Positions 36,501 to 38,647 of a stretch of 38,647 nt of DNA are shown here, one piece after another. The stretch comes from Candidatus Obscuribacter sp. (GTDB taxonomy: Bacteria; Cyanobacteriota; Vampirovibrionia; Obscuribacterales; Obscuribacteraceae), in the NCBI GenBank assembly GCA_021772095.1, contig JADYXR010000236.1:1-38647 (forward strand). Direction: 5' to 3'. Numbering within the stretch: the first letter of the stretch is position 1; every line of letters begins with the position of its first letter. A program made the translations under genes and the position numbers. The notes beneath the pieces are model-generated. The model saw only the letters and a program-made list of their open reading frames with translations. It did no database searches and was not told where the DNA came from.

Positions 36501-38124
36501 CGAAATAGCACACTTGCCGGCCGAGACCAAGGCGATTCTCACCGATCTGATCATCCACGACATTATCAGTAAGAAAAACAGCAAAGCGCTTCAGGACATT
36601 CTAGCCGCGCATCGCAAAGGTGAGCTGACGCCAGAAATGATCGAGACGATCAAGAAAGCCGCACTGTCCGATGCGATTAACCCAGACGCGTTTAAAAACC
36701 TCTGGGAGAACAAAGACACGAAGGCCGTGGCCGATGAGATCCTCGATAAACAAATCAAAGATCTTAAAGAGCGTCCAACCGAAGCTATGAAACCTGAGCG
36801 ATTGGCGCAGGTGCTGCGGAACCTTGGAGACGCCTCTACTCTGATGCAGGCCGGAATGATCACGCCTGAGATGATGAAGCAACTGGCGTTGTCTGTTAAT
36901 CCCGCGGACCGTGCCGTTCTCGATATGCTGGTCCAAAACGCCAAGCTTCCTCGCGGTCGTCGGATGTCGGGCGAAACGGCTGGGCGCATGTTCGAAATGG
37001 CTCGTAATGGTGCTCTGACGAATGCTGATATCGAGGCACTCGGCAAGGAATATCACGGTAAAGACAGTAAGATGACCGAGGCGCAGCTGAAAACCCGCCT
37101 CACAGAGATGCAAGATAAATCGACCAACGTCCGTCTTGAAGCAGAAGTTCTCGATCGTGCTTCCAAGGCAACGGATGTCAGTCGGGTCATAAAGAAAGCG
37201 ACTCCGGACGGCAAATTTGTCGATCATATTTTTCCGAAAGGTATGGAAGTGGTCGGTGCCGATGGTAAAAAGGTTACCGTCAAAGGTGTTCGCAAGCCTG
37301 TTGGCGCCGAAGGCGAGGTGAGTTACCTGGTGGAACGCGGCGGTGTTGTGGGACCTGATGCAGAGCTCACCAAAACCGTAGCGGATCGACTGGCTAAAAA
37401 CGTCTTGTTGACTGAAGGATTGAAAAATCCAACCAAAGCCGTCGACGTGCTTACACACTATGCGCAAGCGTCTCAAGACGTGCACACCACTGTAGGTTTC
37501 GATATGACCGGTAAGTTAGTCGACTATCGAGTGGTGGCGACGGCGGCATCGAAAGGTTTAGGACCGACTGCCACCGTAGATGGTGCAGTGGTAAGATTTC
37601 AATCCGAGTCCGGTATCCCGATGGTCGTCAAATTTAAGCCAGAGGAAGGCAAGAAAACTGAGAAACAGCCGTGGAACGATAGTGTCCTGACCGATGAGAA
37701 GTTGGCCAGTTTGTTGGAAGAACTGAAACTACCCGAGAATATGGACAAACTTGCAAAAGAAAAACTGGAGCAAGCGCTGAAGGAATACTTAGCGGACAAA
37801 CCTGGCGCCAAAGATTTTGAATCTTGTAAGAAGGCGCTTGCCAAGGAAATTCGGGAAGGTCGTGGTGGAGCTGTGTCAGCCGAACTACGAGAGGTCTTCA
37901 AACAGTTTGATGTCGAGTTTGAAGGCGGCAAACCGAAATTTGAAAACGGTCATCTAGTGCTGAGACCCAAAGTAGGCGAAGGCGCTCCAGAGACTACGCA
38001 CGCAAGGCCGGGCGGCAAATTCGAAGCGGCAAAAGGCAAGCTTGTTCCCATCATGATGATTGTGTTGGCAGTTGCGCACCAATCGCAAGATCGCACGGCG
38101 TCGCCGGTTCCTGTGATTAGATAA
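14020..38124 (+). CDS. Giant modular protein 2 (8,034 aa): solenoids, zeta-toxin-like kinase and papain-like peptidase
   Basis: One uninterrupted 24.1-kb frame. There is no signal peptide. Residues 1-525 and about 7740-8034 match giant protein 1. In order: 525-640 Pro/Gly-rich linker; 640-1700 helical TPR-like; 1914-2070 beta-repeat with DG turns; 2080-2550 novel mixed region. A moderately hydrophobic region spans about 2550-2725 and a coiled coil about 2817-2975. Helical and HEAT-like arrays follow, including a module duplicated near 4148 and 4718. TPR-like units with a PGD-x-x-R-A motif lie at about 5030-5630, and a hydrophobic stretch at 5684-5700. Degenerate helical repeats cover 5730-6257. 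A zeta-toxin-like P-loop domain (6528-6725) is followed by a DG beta region (6770-6930) and a papain-like domain (about 6990-7330; C7036, H7287, D7305). More helical repeats precede the C-terminal module ending LVPIMMI. The start has AGAGG 7 nt upstream. It is probably a cytoplasmic or specially exported effector/scaffold; the role is unknown. Confidence 0.85.
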   Translation: MSDTENPQPEDAQKKRVPETKDTKEFDEKTSASIKMGDDAELKSLLDPEKLKDGSSPTDSAEKGGTEPDSQADKYAHHFQSVETQADVKKLLQDIVSPDFEKLGVNVKPLADGTLGSSAAFDFPNATQVRGELGVKTDFTKNPEKAPSYNGEKIQAITVTAPSAKKPDGIVAIETAKGTITLTPAESSKFEFPPVFSFTDKDGNATTILANGDKTVVHKDGSRTTQFGKFDSEGRQFKREFDDGERKSSVTYFQDGRRMIDFHPPLDDGSASVTERPRANDLAYDAKFLTPPSEVPQKLQECSKALEKATKGGDYKTQLEQVKKLAELELQSPEAKQILDRFAESSRENMGMTRYARSNQEGGPIGVLIAMGSLTSKERFDVLRAAANDLTTAADRGNLTREQCTLAARGMAFAMHDGKGEPVENGKSLAGMFADVQMIAMNGEQQDWVMDNADKMIKLGAKPTVQKLGLAEAFVPIYLMGLQKTFAETGTVKQFSKQLEEMKKLADGGNRAALSVMIAIKDGGMVNHSGVIVEAKAPATVDVAAPVVKPELVAAGKLSITADPPPLSDVTKIPHPTDGGPLNGGGEKTSVVSTDLPPGVQPLDFDVYDPENFGSKSQSDPELVDLFLAQIPTEKSPERPGLTKLQDKQVKQVSDWITAMGSSDSSIRVTAERELQNAMLDPITGPATMVEAMRVINQNTKDDNIGSRVARTFEGMKKEALQWLTLSNSPLAGIQITTEQLRNRQMTNIDAENLQAAIAESDRIGDDPIARQMRTSSLLQLQASDQLDDFQKRLVAKELKHMADPRLAAAETRMLAANLFTKIGDKPAARTLLSEAMDKDPSIVKNPDFGIALIRADVNMDPLLLRKYGELSGNHAILEMFREDDLILPGQKTFDRYSDLAKRVNQPVEPKYASSDERWKAITSGQLSPAEKAAALAEEYLETAANTPEGAGKRQVAMDELAKEARNGNTGASQKLDGLTLLDMINQAYTSVALQQLMPSPRYTGAERMARYAELRKIPAVQRNESDIHHNINSILVDHFLGAKSQRERDLSMDFLRKEIQEGNLSAISPLQNLTTIDAGLKISDAQKVLGNPNSTQTEQNEARKQLRDAMRTLALQAESRKGSQADKYLDSITKHPSLGVNPGDVAKARNDARMHLANLDQKAVDAAKQAVGAKNPAERQQAEQKMAQYARDQILTQGNTTYTQWFSRINVNSAATDIVHKLGKPAEAADALLTFKLLGVNNRTARTTLENLQTGVGNNAELIKKILPDAPDNLKPEEKTGKQAEIEDQRQKLQKELADLHKAITDGNREQITDLMRSRFVVAAVGTLMEPFVRDRQRLDGLNTSDLIKVLDDPKLLDTAIKDAALFKREMFERADANLGRFLTREQTGEATSKALLSALPADGAFELKPEHAKLKDELAQAVRLHRLSPQAEKLVAALLKDGSLPKEAVSELRNELSLNKEDRLVKSLSDLKETSARLLGVVGLHFEGPLQDIESIDQARKTNEAAKKAVEVLKSTTATLEQKAEAVRELRDQFRRSDDMAGDGVHKMTAKQFVRFITALPGEDKSDGGEAAFNQVKAMLASDDMSKVLQAAELIDSSLPDGVRDANEARALRAVRGIGPTTGSEDLTRISEQLADEITASKLEDGGKVNESAKEWKSWADAQRYIARLNEDLKAGDPKAVKSALDVFTAQVKADKNPYSITAMTAMLVGSTNPELSDKWLSKYSTIDEKPVYMPKLDALTKEQKLEVMRKVVEELRDLIPEQMTERDAAAIAIAYNAAVELGDKVLQEKFEYMLRDGRDGSNRDSVKAGLDFVSAIPGIKNAADLSLISRDLPIFRPLTVKEIQEAQQLKDAPAEIAKLNMEATASDGNDDKRKTRDQAVVQAVSLAFETGGQQAVNKLLNDINAEIAKANPGKKIEFNGGVVGGTMRDQKFAISLQVTDQTKKTGQVYNLATPMLGTQVSVNELGQTKSFVFPGDRTISLNYDDKNNRQLVTSFKDADGNTWTRDLSDGKPVFSGVNTEGRKIRGKIEGEIVVEQGRLERRVNGAVQEFTGRTEFKQEALRDTPKGKAGEAAEKAALVEIYRPEPLSAEAGRLLKMQTDMIGHMKTILNLNNASERDFYEGLEREMQDGVYGPKTRECLQVLKDRVESNTKELANTLNRAAVSCKTGVTLPFDPHTRLPMTPERYEAWLKDKSAKYRIDMKIPEKGLPSELDMDKLNRSVHWLGEAQKRFVKAQADYQDKYIDRMVGELGLPSAYTKAERGKFSSNEAEGRRAAMQMIEMYKQVQRTVDAAHFLNSQKPMSTFGIRSDTGWVDEAGKFQMKLPPGWEWHMKDGKIDWTREPPFKTVIMPGDLRLAAGQNKEVIDATQKYLKDYGETVRNTYMEIQRSLTNPVGMVAYEDVELPRTRFTGELGFNKDGSPKFKFEPRQGEGTKDANDFNLISMNFDVEQKDGYYRVTRRSELWDLPFWAYQNARWDGMIGKKVGELTVPGRDYKKGDLVPVKRGDSFELCRVENLTDDTDPLLAAVCPAAFIGSKMQSYKGERQVLYWGEKAINVAMDILMTLEGLNGLRFVQVAGSGALKATTMAARITEGGVAKMAPALTRLERLYMTGTSGLKLVMGLPMAAVTSSAGSHDGSNKITEALGTARTWYFLGEAGGGLLFGQKFGRILNPSNEKFLPFVGTSRWCHPDSTYAKAIHNGFKVSEWGVIGTMGLHMVGLARQLPPDAPKGLDLSQAGKNDPLIGRFEIERDWLKGSEQALTDDKTGIPKDKEDALRQMLAAVEGVDRRNKVALLEGGYKDPNQKPPGEDRWGDIVRKAEATLAAKKSDLEAAQKNPDPKKPDQATNLKKEIEALQKDLEIARPKHEYLAALKADIESPDLDKRAKELGKEIETAKTNYVNASKAKDVTEADAGRGRLEENLKKLKGEIPLNAAEIARLETQLKPLADLKRTLDQLEQRKGHLEELMTVRNGLIDYLQPSKSAVQDMINKGTYDAEKAKGFPAWKSTLDPERVVAAELALLRLGDRDANGALRETLATRSFEVTVMKDGKPVKETITQSVSTASVVQALEGELTKPTSQLKHFTKQDIDALRDIKTDGAVLGQVISPRDTIKAISEKTQRLLDPTNNLTPQERREEIAAFKRDLMKHIPESALKAAKATEDKLTEIMNSANGQEIKDEQVVKALKEFRDSLKGNPEVQAAAIYSLLMLSRGENGAVTDVLGTDGNRTMKREDLGLYLNMFLAAAIKDTTRVPGGVDLVLANLLSKIDPDAMPQGRLMELANDVGRRNPSEQIKDWAQMIKMGGDLSSHGMEKSRQTLRAYDLSDPNKLTFARQTLTSFGPGLTAHLNPDKAKEVQGIIDKAALMLDPKTAKADLDKFKDELGKHFNGNPLPDTEEAKALRASAGLALLYLSRDKYGNLPDNFAGGASGETVVNALKADFIHTKTPESAARMIALGDMLSRSGVISGATFAAKLQDILIDPKVSQEDKMRALVDTNGPRLSAVIEAMKVYESIKQQYGKPADEGNGSNFGVNSVDLLKTLEKVSRENPGTPLAALAADLKFAHLQTDSEQRQKLLIEASKRGVEVLEKRMDGKVLEADFVLRMTQHTDVLASDPSKDPTSDQKIQAFYAATALADYAPPAGAAKDPQAVEKLNVEIASLKQAIADYPDGKEKAKGDERRLSELETAHKKNVERFEKLQRDAILQDPAALQGYINEAFARIATGNVRTVPNTNDQITTTVLYKEQTELRTKVFDALEAHSKAVAAGLPPDKVEELRQKAADAQKDYQAKEQLAEDLIVLSLERLMPDRIKQLGAISGAETWFKVMQQVKTFTDSPVKPEAPFLKDGAQPADVPAYNRRLQSFKEHPNSLYGRERMREENQAKVIAMLPALLNPTDTDSPELKNLKISQRPEYLEKLKELVPTKGMTDYPFVGEAAVKAIGAIKYDDTKRPEIAEFMRAIVIDREKYPPLVRRAALEELALEELAKLNPDGLERTYLNLLGVETDSEINKRVRELILPFRRPEPSSKDYIDDFTRTKRELMFAAVRGNYLTTSYDFINLNFPSLNSDWARWEANRKFNENTGLNQNNPWALKRIFIDDAKNTAKNDVRAEKVDAIRKLKEAACGGSDFAENDQSEPAKNARRDADEARKALAYIVISNGMPAIGSADKDLLVEAATQKILEACQNNSTARAKDFAQILEMCLMHQPMLKSEHRARLLEAMKALKPGEIEGGITKEQAAIAIASGLQLDLVRTRPSRDQASTGSDYQTKAIDMLAELGVKKVLPVLEAIANAENREHSNDAVVQAARRAVSKLRDDTSGTQAEVQALLKKQDYQIPVKDLVSDLQKKSGKGGNAEELVRAIYMAGERPLITDINDERVKIMRHIIASDSEPEQAKIACAKVLAKSEVPELRKQAIEILTLEASLGSRQGYRSDAKATLDAIKKAGKDGEAVDAAAKFVDSPITTLTDPRIVLFEKGLLSPDPEIKLDCAKRLIINDNVQLREKAIDALALAAKHSFRESDKKAAETFLDSVKAAEKANPDHPAGFHMGDSTLIDSALRRAEKMTTEDYVEKLDGPVTFAILDSQRYYDGVKRNMLDTSYADMKQFEGDYFRRNGDYNLLDGNVLNDQFEANFKRVRMQVLNAAKGTVTVLADWAISVAWYTNPITPFFDRPEHLHYNPDEEIEAANKQTWKDRDTQFANLVALAEKVDGEGKSECKEARMALAYIVSSNGVPFRPDEREYFAWKAAEALKKICQDGNLGRGELKDMVAACLVNQPGLSSSSRLQLFHGLRAMYEKGNVGGEEYAAICTAALETELKAMPVPGKPGFKEDLYKTSVALQTWLLDAIEKTGYRKATPILEAMAQYHPAKECQDWANKLAMRFADRLGSYKSEAFAGEPKFPVTKEGEADQLKWRADRLAKVMSGNDKYRLIEAVISSGFEKPVSDAEDPRRPLLRRCLEHQEPLVRMAAAKLLLTSEDKSDPDREKAYQCMKNLATHGTTMWFRQDAKDILEGLKGGNADLRNRAAVDVQNETGEQERLVRAIASIESRHGSKADQLYGPLCQLAQILQKQNTPESLAKARELQQRAAAIGDGMHESHVKFQLETAEKTGDQRPVLKALNDHSKYLRDRDWPGDAAKAVQIDKVLYGKIDELWTKQIDTLKKSFHTPPTAEEQNALSMAQRQYADSMKDSKDSKHQELCKKLLADSGANQSSAWGTTIGGIKMDIEAGKKTYDDLSAVYLEQAKFFKGKGDAKGEADAVKKSQEATEEGWKTRIKSFTDRQDKLTSGETWKLAEQQNGFADSLIKRGWPGDKERAEALFKQSKENQEKSYDKFLDEAGTKAGGKVTGPQLAAMASYSDFLRGRNEPGDRDRAQKFDDQIVASGELKLSEFKKLAGGPMDKATVEEFRVLADVLETRGRQLSRLAHGNIGLWGDIPPSRTDLPTWADKRAIPGDPARASKAYDAGHQIKDALFSMDRQKLEAAFGPDSLEVLKSLKDHCEYLSKGDDQDRERAGRLFDLAFNRELAYWDRHAKLAGDRGDLGARVEALGKKVSLIEAKDNSSFPSEELRKARTEYREEAKKYGLKEIERIEKEKGKNAPELIKPLSELGSFLQYGKGMRDVPEEDKKLGEELSNRSYDILRDFKGKPEDIPAAGPVIAGLRDDFKTVQRSKIDIGADRKPGESGRLAKDELAIITAALALLALKGLTSTTAKETIDNSKLPAKLSELYKAKLDANVMTPDCAAKLAKMDADLRATIFDPMVQDGKVTAAKLEELVDMHLRNEARQPDKRLSQETMKVLATIESSEARGSVESLATHWSVDAKSLPKLVTANGGANITPSAAQVMARACAFGICDGTTLSNVLDLPVDKRSIVEKMLADQVNAVDQKSQFDAAAFKKLVDSAGNLSVDQLKSLESALKSAGEGKPALIDGNRLTRIFDMSPEAVKDVCTYLKPGGQSSTAVDAFLSMQPEHMNAAMKKGMLPADLNRVLEQFPTESVHKVIEAFGTVIDKPLWDKIVAFQDKQAKAGEAALPIEFTPTISDLVSVPKMDKATLTTIVDKLIAGTVNEEVLKKAALAANADKLDPKQILDVIALPEKSQEFVSEILKQEAAGESYSRQNLSKADFTRLLGDKALIEELVKFKDAKLISGYTASQLLKGTDKDRALIDFLQAQVKPGLEKSAQVSANTFSYLVTLSEQQGLTANSIDAYTEALSKGLMTNEQLQKLQNMPQEKRLIYDGMLQRGQLDAKTLTEFIDSKADIEKLKKHAADQPATRDPKPKASDAKPGEKVATKAAEPSGFQVVRDAVAARVESLLTTAATTVSDTNGDTSGKPESVKPAVFDAAQDANLKKMEADPKFGPDVVKQIRALSQQALDECGLGKALKTKVPRERDVTHPLKWATIFDAASTYPRDLQRKVLEKIGPASKATPNATKLEILDNLLHVLKDQPAPVVAERIEKALKTWDLLTDADRATQPPIKKLEEIFKPEEIAIIEERRKAQKDLPAFELGKNPGAKEELTKKNFEQAKADTKGGEPTKGKVIHIVMGASGAGKSSNLVVPLAKQYNGMVIDFDRVNSTIPGYTVDGQVGIGYDACKGAGGTVTMEVRRAALAAGYNIVYPTLGQSPEQMLRVIAEAKAAGYEVQIHMADVTPEEAAKRGFKRSFEAPKDGVRQIVDPAIVLDTNKYDSRIVYDRLKAEMGWAIDGYSRVNLEGPKDAQPVVVERGGTAILLEGFAVLPTRSDVRPDDKPPAPPADVKAEFDKARASEQTKPETVEFNGEKWQKDKTGEFYKRFNRDGQEVERIRAYKTKDNELYVKDARGETIVRPDGSRVTIDNSGTIRNYTADGVIQSAINPKGEKTFYEHWTEGPLKGQIKEVSGPGDFKLTVIDKDHFEVKRNGETYKREGAAKVNGDGAVTQRTKGSEFSVEKTVEGTERMITHVKVGDGEVDRVTVEHADLVVQKDRLSKLADFHFPDKERRARWDKMVEAFEKGSVSPSDRARVYEQLARMMEATGQTALSQHDRVRMAQQLLSQLTDIKTIYQGNNESCTLGSMEKILAKRNPAELVKMAADLSTTGKYVAANGQVFDANKVPGALQPDTEAARNSFVSPSEIAAGTDLHTAQKRSHVSQVLQVALANMQLMSDSPALEALKQEGWVKKQLADLKIDPKDVSLRYAKVGTTDGTTGERIMICDRDGNPKAELAFENGKKLSAPVIFNGDLPAMYQQVTGKYVDKLGIVNSNLFPHDGEGIHVASAESVRATVRVDSPQSLGKALSATTMPVEISVWTGKLPGETGKPGWHAMVISGYDAATGMVELQDPRGGTRQISVAEMYEATNAPPDKRNGFYVAGGAEGLIGQPSEWKRPATLDGLATAENPLSDQALKPISELPQEVQDKLSKEKLSKTAAAAINRGFLEPSAVADYIDMTPEQRKLTEQLLERAMTDAAGQVDPKAISSFAKFKAEEMKAISERNLTLTELNSVLKAAAPGQGLVLVDALKNGTVTVENLAEIAHLPAETKAILTDLIIHDIISKKNSKALQDILAAHRKGELTPEMIETIKKAALSDAINPDAFKNLWENKDTKAVADEILDKQIKDLKERPTEAMKPERLAQVLRNLGDASTLMQAGMITPEMMKQLALSVNPADRAVLDMLVQNAKLPRGRRMSGETAGRMFEMARNGALTNADIEALGKEYHGKDSKMTEAQLKTRLTEMQDKSTNVRLEAEVLDRASKATDVSRVIKKATPDGKFVDHIFPKGMEVVGADGKKVTVKGVRKPVGAEGEVSYLVERGGVVGPDAELTKTVADRLAKNVLLTEGLKNPTKAVDVLTHYAQASQDVHTTVGFDMTGKLVDYRVVATAASKGLGPTATVDGAVVRFQSESGIPMVVKFKPEEGKKTEKQPWNDSVLTDEKLASLLEELKLPENMDKLAKEKLEQALKEYLADKPGAKDFESCKKALAKEIREGRGGAVSAELREVFKQFDVEFEGGKPKFENGHLVLRPKVGEGAPETTHARPGGKFEAAKGKLVPIMMIVLAVAHQSQDRTASPVPVIR
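25936..25965 (+). repeat. 15-bp perfect tandem duplication in giant gene 2
   Basis: GCCCTGGAAGAGCTT occurs twice in succession (25936-25950, 25951-25965), encoding ALEEL-ALEEL in a HEAT-like helix. It is in frame and recent. Confidence 0.9.
26302..29060 (+). repeat. Duplicated HEAT-like module within giant protein 2
   Basis: Two diverged copies of a helical module of about 350-430 residues lie about 570 residues apart. Copy 1 is anchored by EARKALAYIVISNG (A-L-A-Y from residue 4148). Copy 2 is anchored by EARMALAYIVSSNG (from residue 4718). Order is preserved downstream: CLMHQPMLKSEHRARL with CLVNQPGLSSSSRLQL, and VLPVLEAIA with ATPILEAMA. Later HEAT-like helices also correspond. This shows growth of the protein by internal duplication. 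Confidence 0.65.
33601..34200 (+). other. Zeta-toxin-like P-loop kinase domain in giant protein 2
   Basis: Walker A is G6536-A-S-G-A-G-K-S6543 after strand KVIHIVM. VIDFDRV (D6560, D6562) with a following P-G-Y matches the zeta D-x-D...P-x-Y site. E6594 lies in TMEVRRAAL, T6610 in NIVYPTL and R6647 in PEEAAKRGF. Known zeta toxins phosphorylate UDP-N-acetylglucosamine and block wall synthesis. No epsilon-type antitoxin is recognisable nearby. The motifs look intact, so activity is plausible. Confidence 0.65.
34990..36010 (+). other. Papain-like cysteine peptidase domain in giant protein 2
   Basis: Q7030-G-N-N-E-S-C7036 gives the oxyanion Gln six residues before the nucleophile Cys, as in papain-fold peptidases. 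GWH7287AMVISGYD supplies the His and LQD7305PRG the third residue in the right order and on adjacent strands. Closest in style are C39-like, C2 or bacterial toxin papain-like domains. It could process the giant protein itself, a target, or the small partner. Confidence 0.55.
37180..38124 (+). other. Conserved C-terminal module of the giant family
   Basis: The last 295-315 residues align closely with the end of giant protein 1 (about 12600-13560). Shared parts include TVKG-RKP, YAQASQD, GPTATV, RFQSESGI and KKALAKEIREGRGG, then FKQFDVE and EGGKPKFENGHLVLR. The final GKLVPIMMI-LAVAHQSQDRT includes a 12-residue hydrophobic segment (8008-8019; 3168-3179 in protein 1). Nucleotide similarity is also high in places, for example GGACCGACTGCCACCGTAGA in both. 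This suggests recent duplication or gene conversion. Confidence 0.8.
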
Positions 38125-38584
38125 TCGGTGACGTTAAAAATGGGCTATTGGTTTTGTCGTTCTTACGCACCGGGACTGGAACTACGGTTGGATCGCCACT
38201 GGTCACTGAAGGGGTCACACCGTGCTCCCGGGAGTCACGTGGTCTGAGTAGATTGGTCTGAGTAGGGCTCGTTGGATAGTGATTTGAGAACGAATGCTCG
38301 CCGTTTTGAAATTTAGTTTTTGATATTGAGGGAAATCTGCGTTTTTTGTGTCCACGAAGCGAGATGTGCGAATAGATAAAAGTGTTCGAATCGCGCAACT
38401 GGCAACCGGAACTCCATAAGAGTTTAGAACCAACGAAAATGTAACTCTCAACCGCACACCGTATGTGGTGCCAGTGGCGAGAGATAGCTTTTGCCTGTCG
38501 GCAAGTTACTTAGAAGAAGGAAACGAGAAGGATGTACCATCAAGAGAATCAGAGATTTTCTCAAATGTTGTGTTTTAGCATTGC
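38125..38584. other. Non-coding stretch after giant gene 2
   Basis: No supported gene is present. It contains a hairpin at 38221-38239 (CGTG/CACG flanking a 10-bp palindrome) and a 12-bp direct repeat TGGTCTGAGTAG at 38240-38251 and 38254-38265 (14-bp period). A small hairpin lies at 38491-38504. No clear T-rich terminator for the giant transcript is seen. Confidence 0.5.
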
Positions 38585-38647
38585 TTAGGCGGCCTCTTCT
38601 TGTTTGATACCATCAACAAACTTAATTCCCTGAATTAGCTCACCAAG
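38585..38647 (-). CDS. 3' end of an unidentified minus-strand gene (partial)
   Basis: The last 20 codons and TAA (38585-38587) read LGELIQGIKFVDGIKQEEAA, with the rest beyond the right edge. The codons and the G-I-K-F-x-D-G-I-K wording look like a real protein C-terminus, perhaps a transposase, but there is too little to assign a family. A repeat-bearing non-coding stretch separates it from the giant gene, and the two are convergent. Confidence 0.35.
   Translation of the reverse strand, partial: LGELIQGIKFVDGIKQEEAA

Noticed and set aside
38117..38457. Minus-strand ORFs of 80-93 codons after giant gene 2
   Set aside because: They overlap each other in different frames, one overlaps the giant gene's end, and none has a ribosome site or protein-like composition.
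1..38647. CRISPR arrays, tRNA or rRNA genes
   Set aside because: No regularly spaced identical repeats, cloverleaf-like segments or rRNA-like sequence were seen on reading the window.

Overview
The window (38,647 bp) looks like a chromosomal segment from a non-photosynthetic relative of the Cyanobacteria (Melainabacteria/Vampirovibrionia, Obscuribacterales-like). That placement is an inference. It rests on a Hanks-type kinase remnant of the style common there, giant cytosolic-looking repeat proteins, and an apparent excess of the cyanobacterial HIP1 octamer GCGATCGC. No marker gene is present, so it is not firm.
Region 1 (1-3330) is ordinary. It holds a decayed Ser/Thr kinase 3' end, then a pyrimidine-nucleoside salvage pair: a CNT/NupC-type nucleoside transporter followed by a cytidine deaminase. 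Structured leader and intergenic RNAs and a strong terminator flank the pair.
Region 2 (3331-38124) is the unusual part. Two copies of the same two-gene cassette lie in tandem. Each copy has (a) a short acidic protein of about 60 residues on the minus strand, (b) a divergent promoter/operator region with a conserved 22-bp block, three GACCAA boxes and a CCAA-N3-TTGG palindrome, and (c) a giant plus-strand gene. The giants are 3,194 and 8,034 residues. They share a conserved N-terminal module of about 525 residues and a conserved C-terminal module of about 300 residues that ends in a short hydrophobic segment, but their middles differ. The first middle carries an ART-like segment and an HExxH metallopeptidase-like motif. 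The second carries HEAT- and TPR-like solenoids, a zeta-toxin-like P-loop kinase domain and a papain-like Cys/His/Asp peptidase domain. Constant ends around exchangeable enzymatic middles resemble a polymorphic-effector design. Here, however, the payloads are internal, there is no visible Sec signal, and each giant has a conserved divergent small partner. I know of no described system with this layout.
Region 3 (38125-38647) is a 460-bp non-coding stretch followed by the last 20 codons of a minus-strand gene that runs off the right edge.
All family assignments come from reading motifs; no database search was possible.
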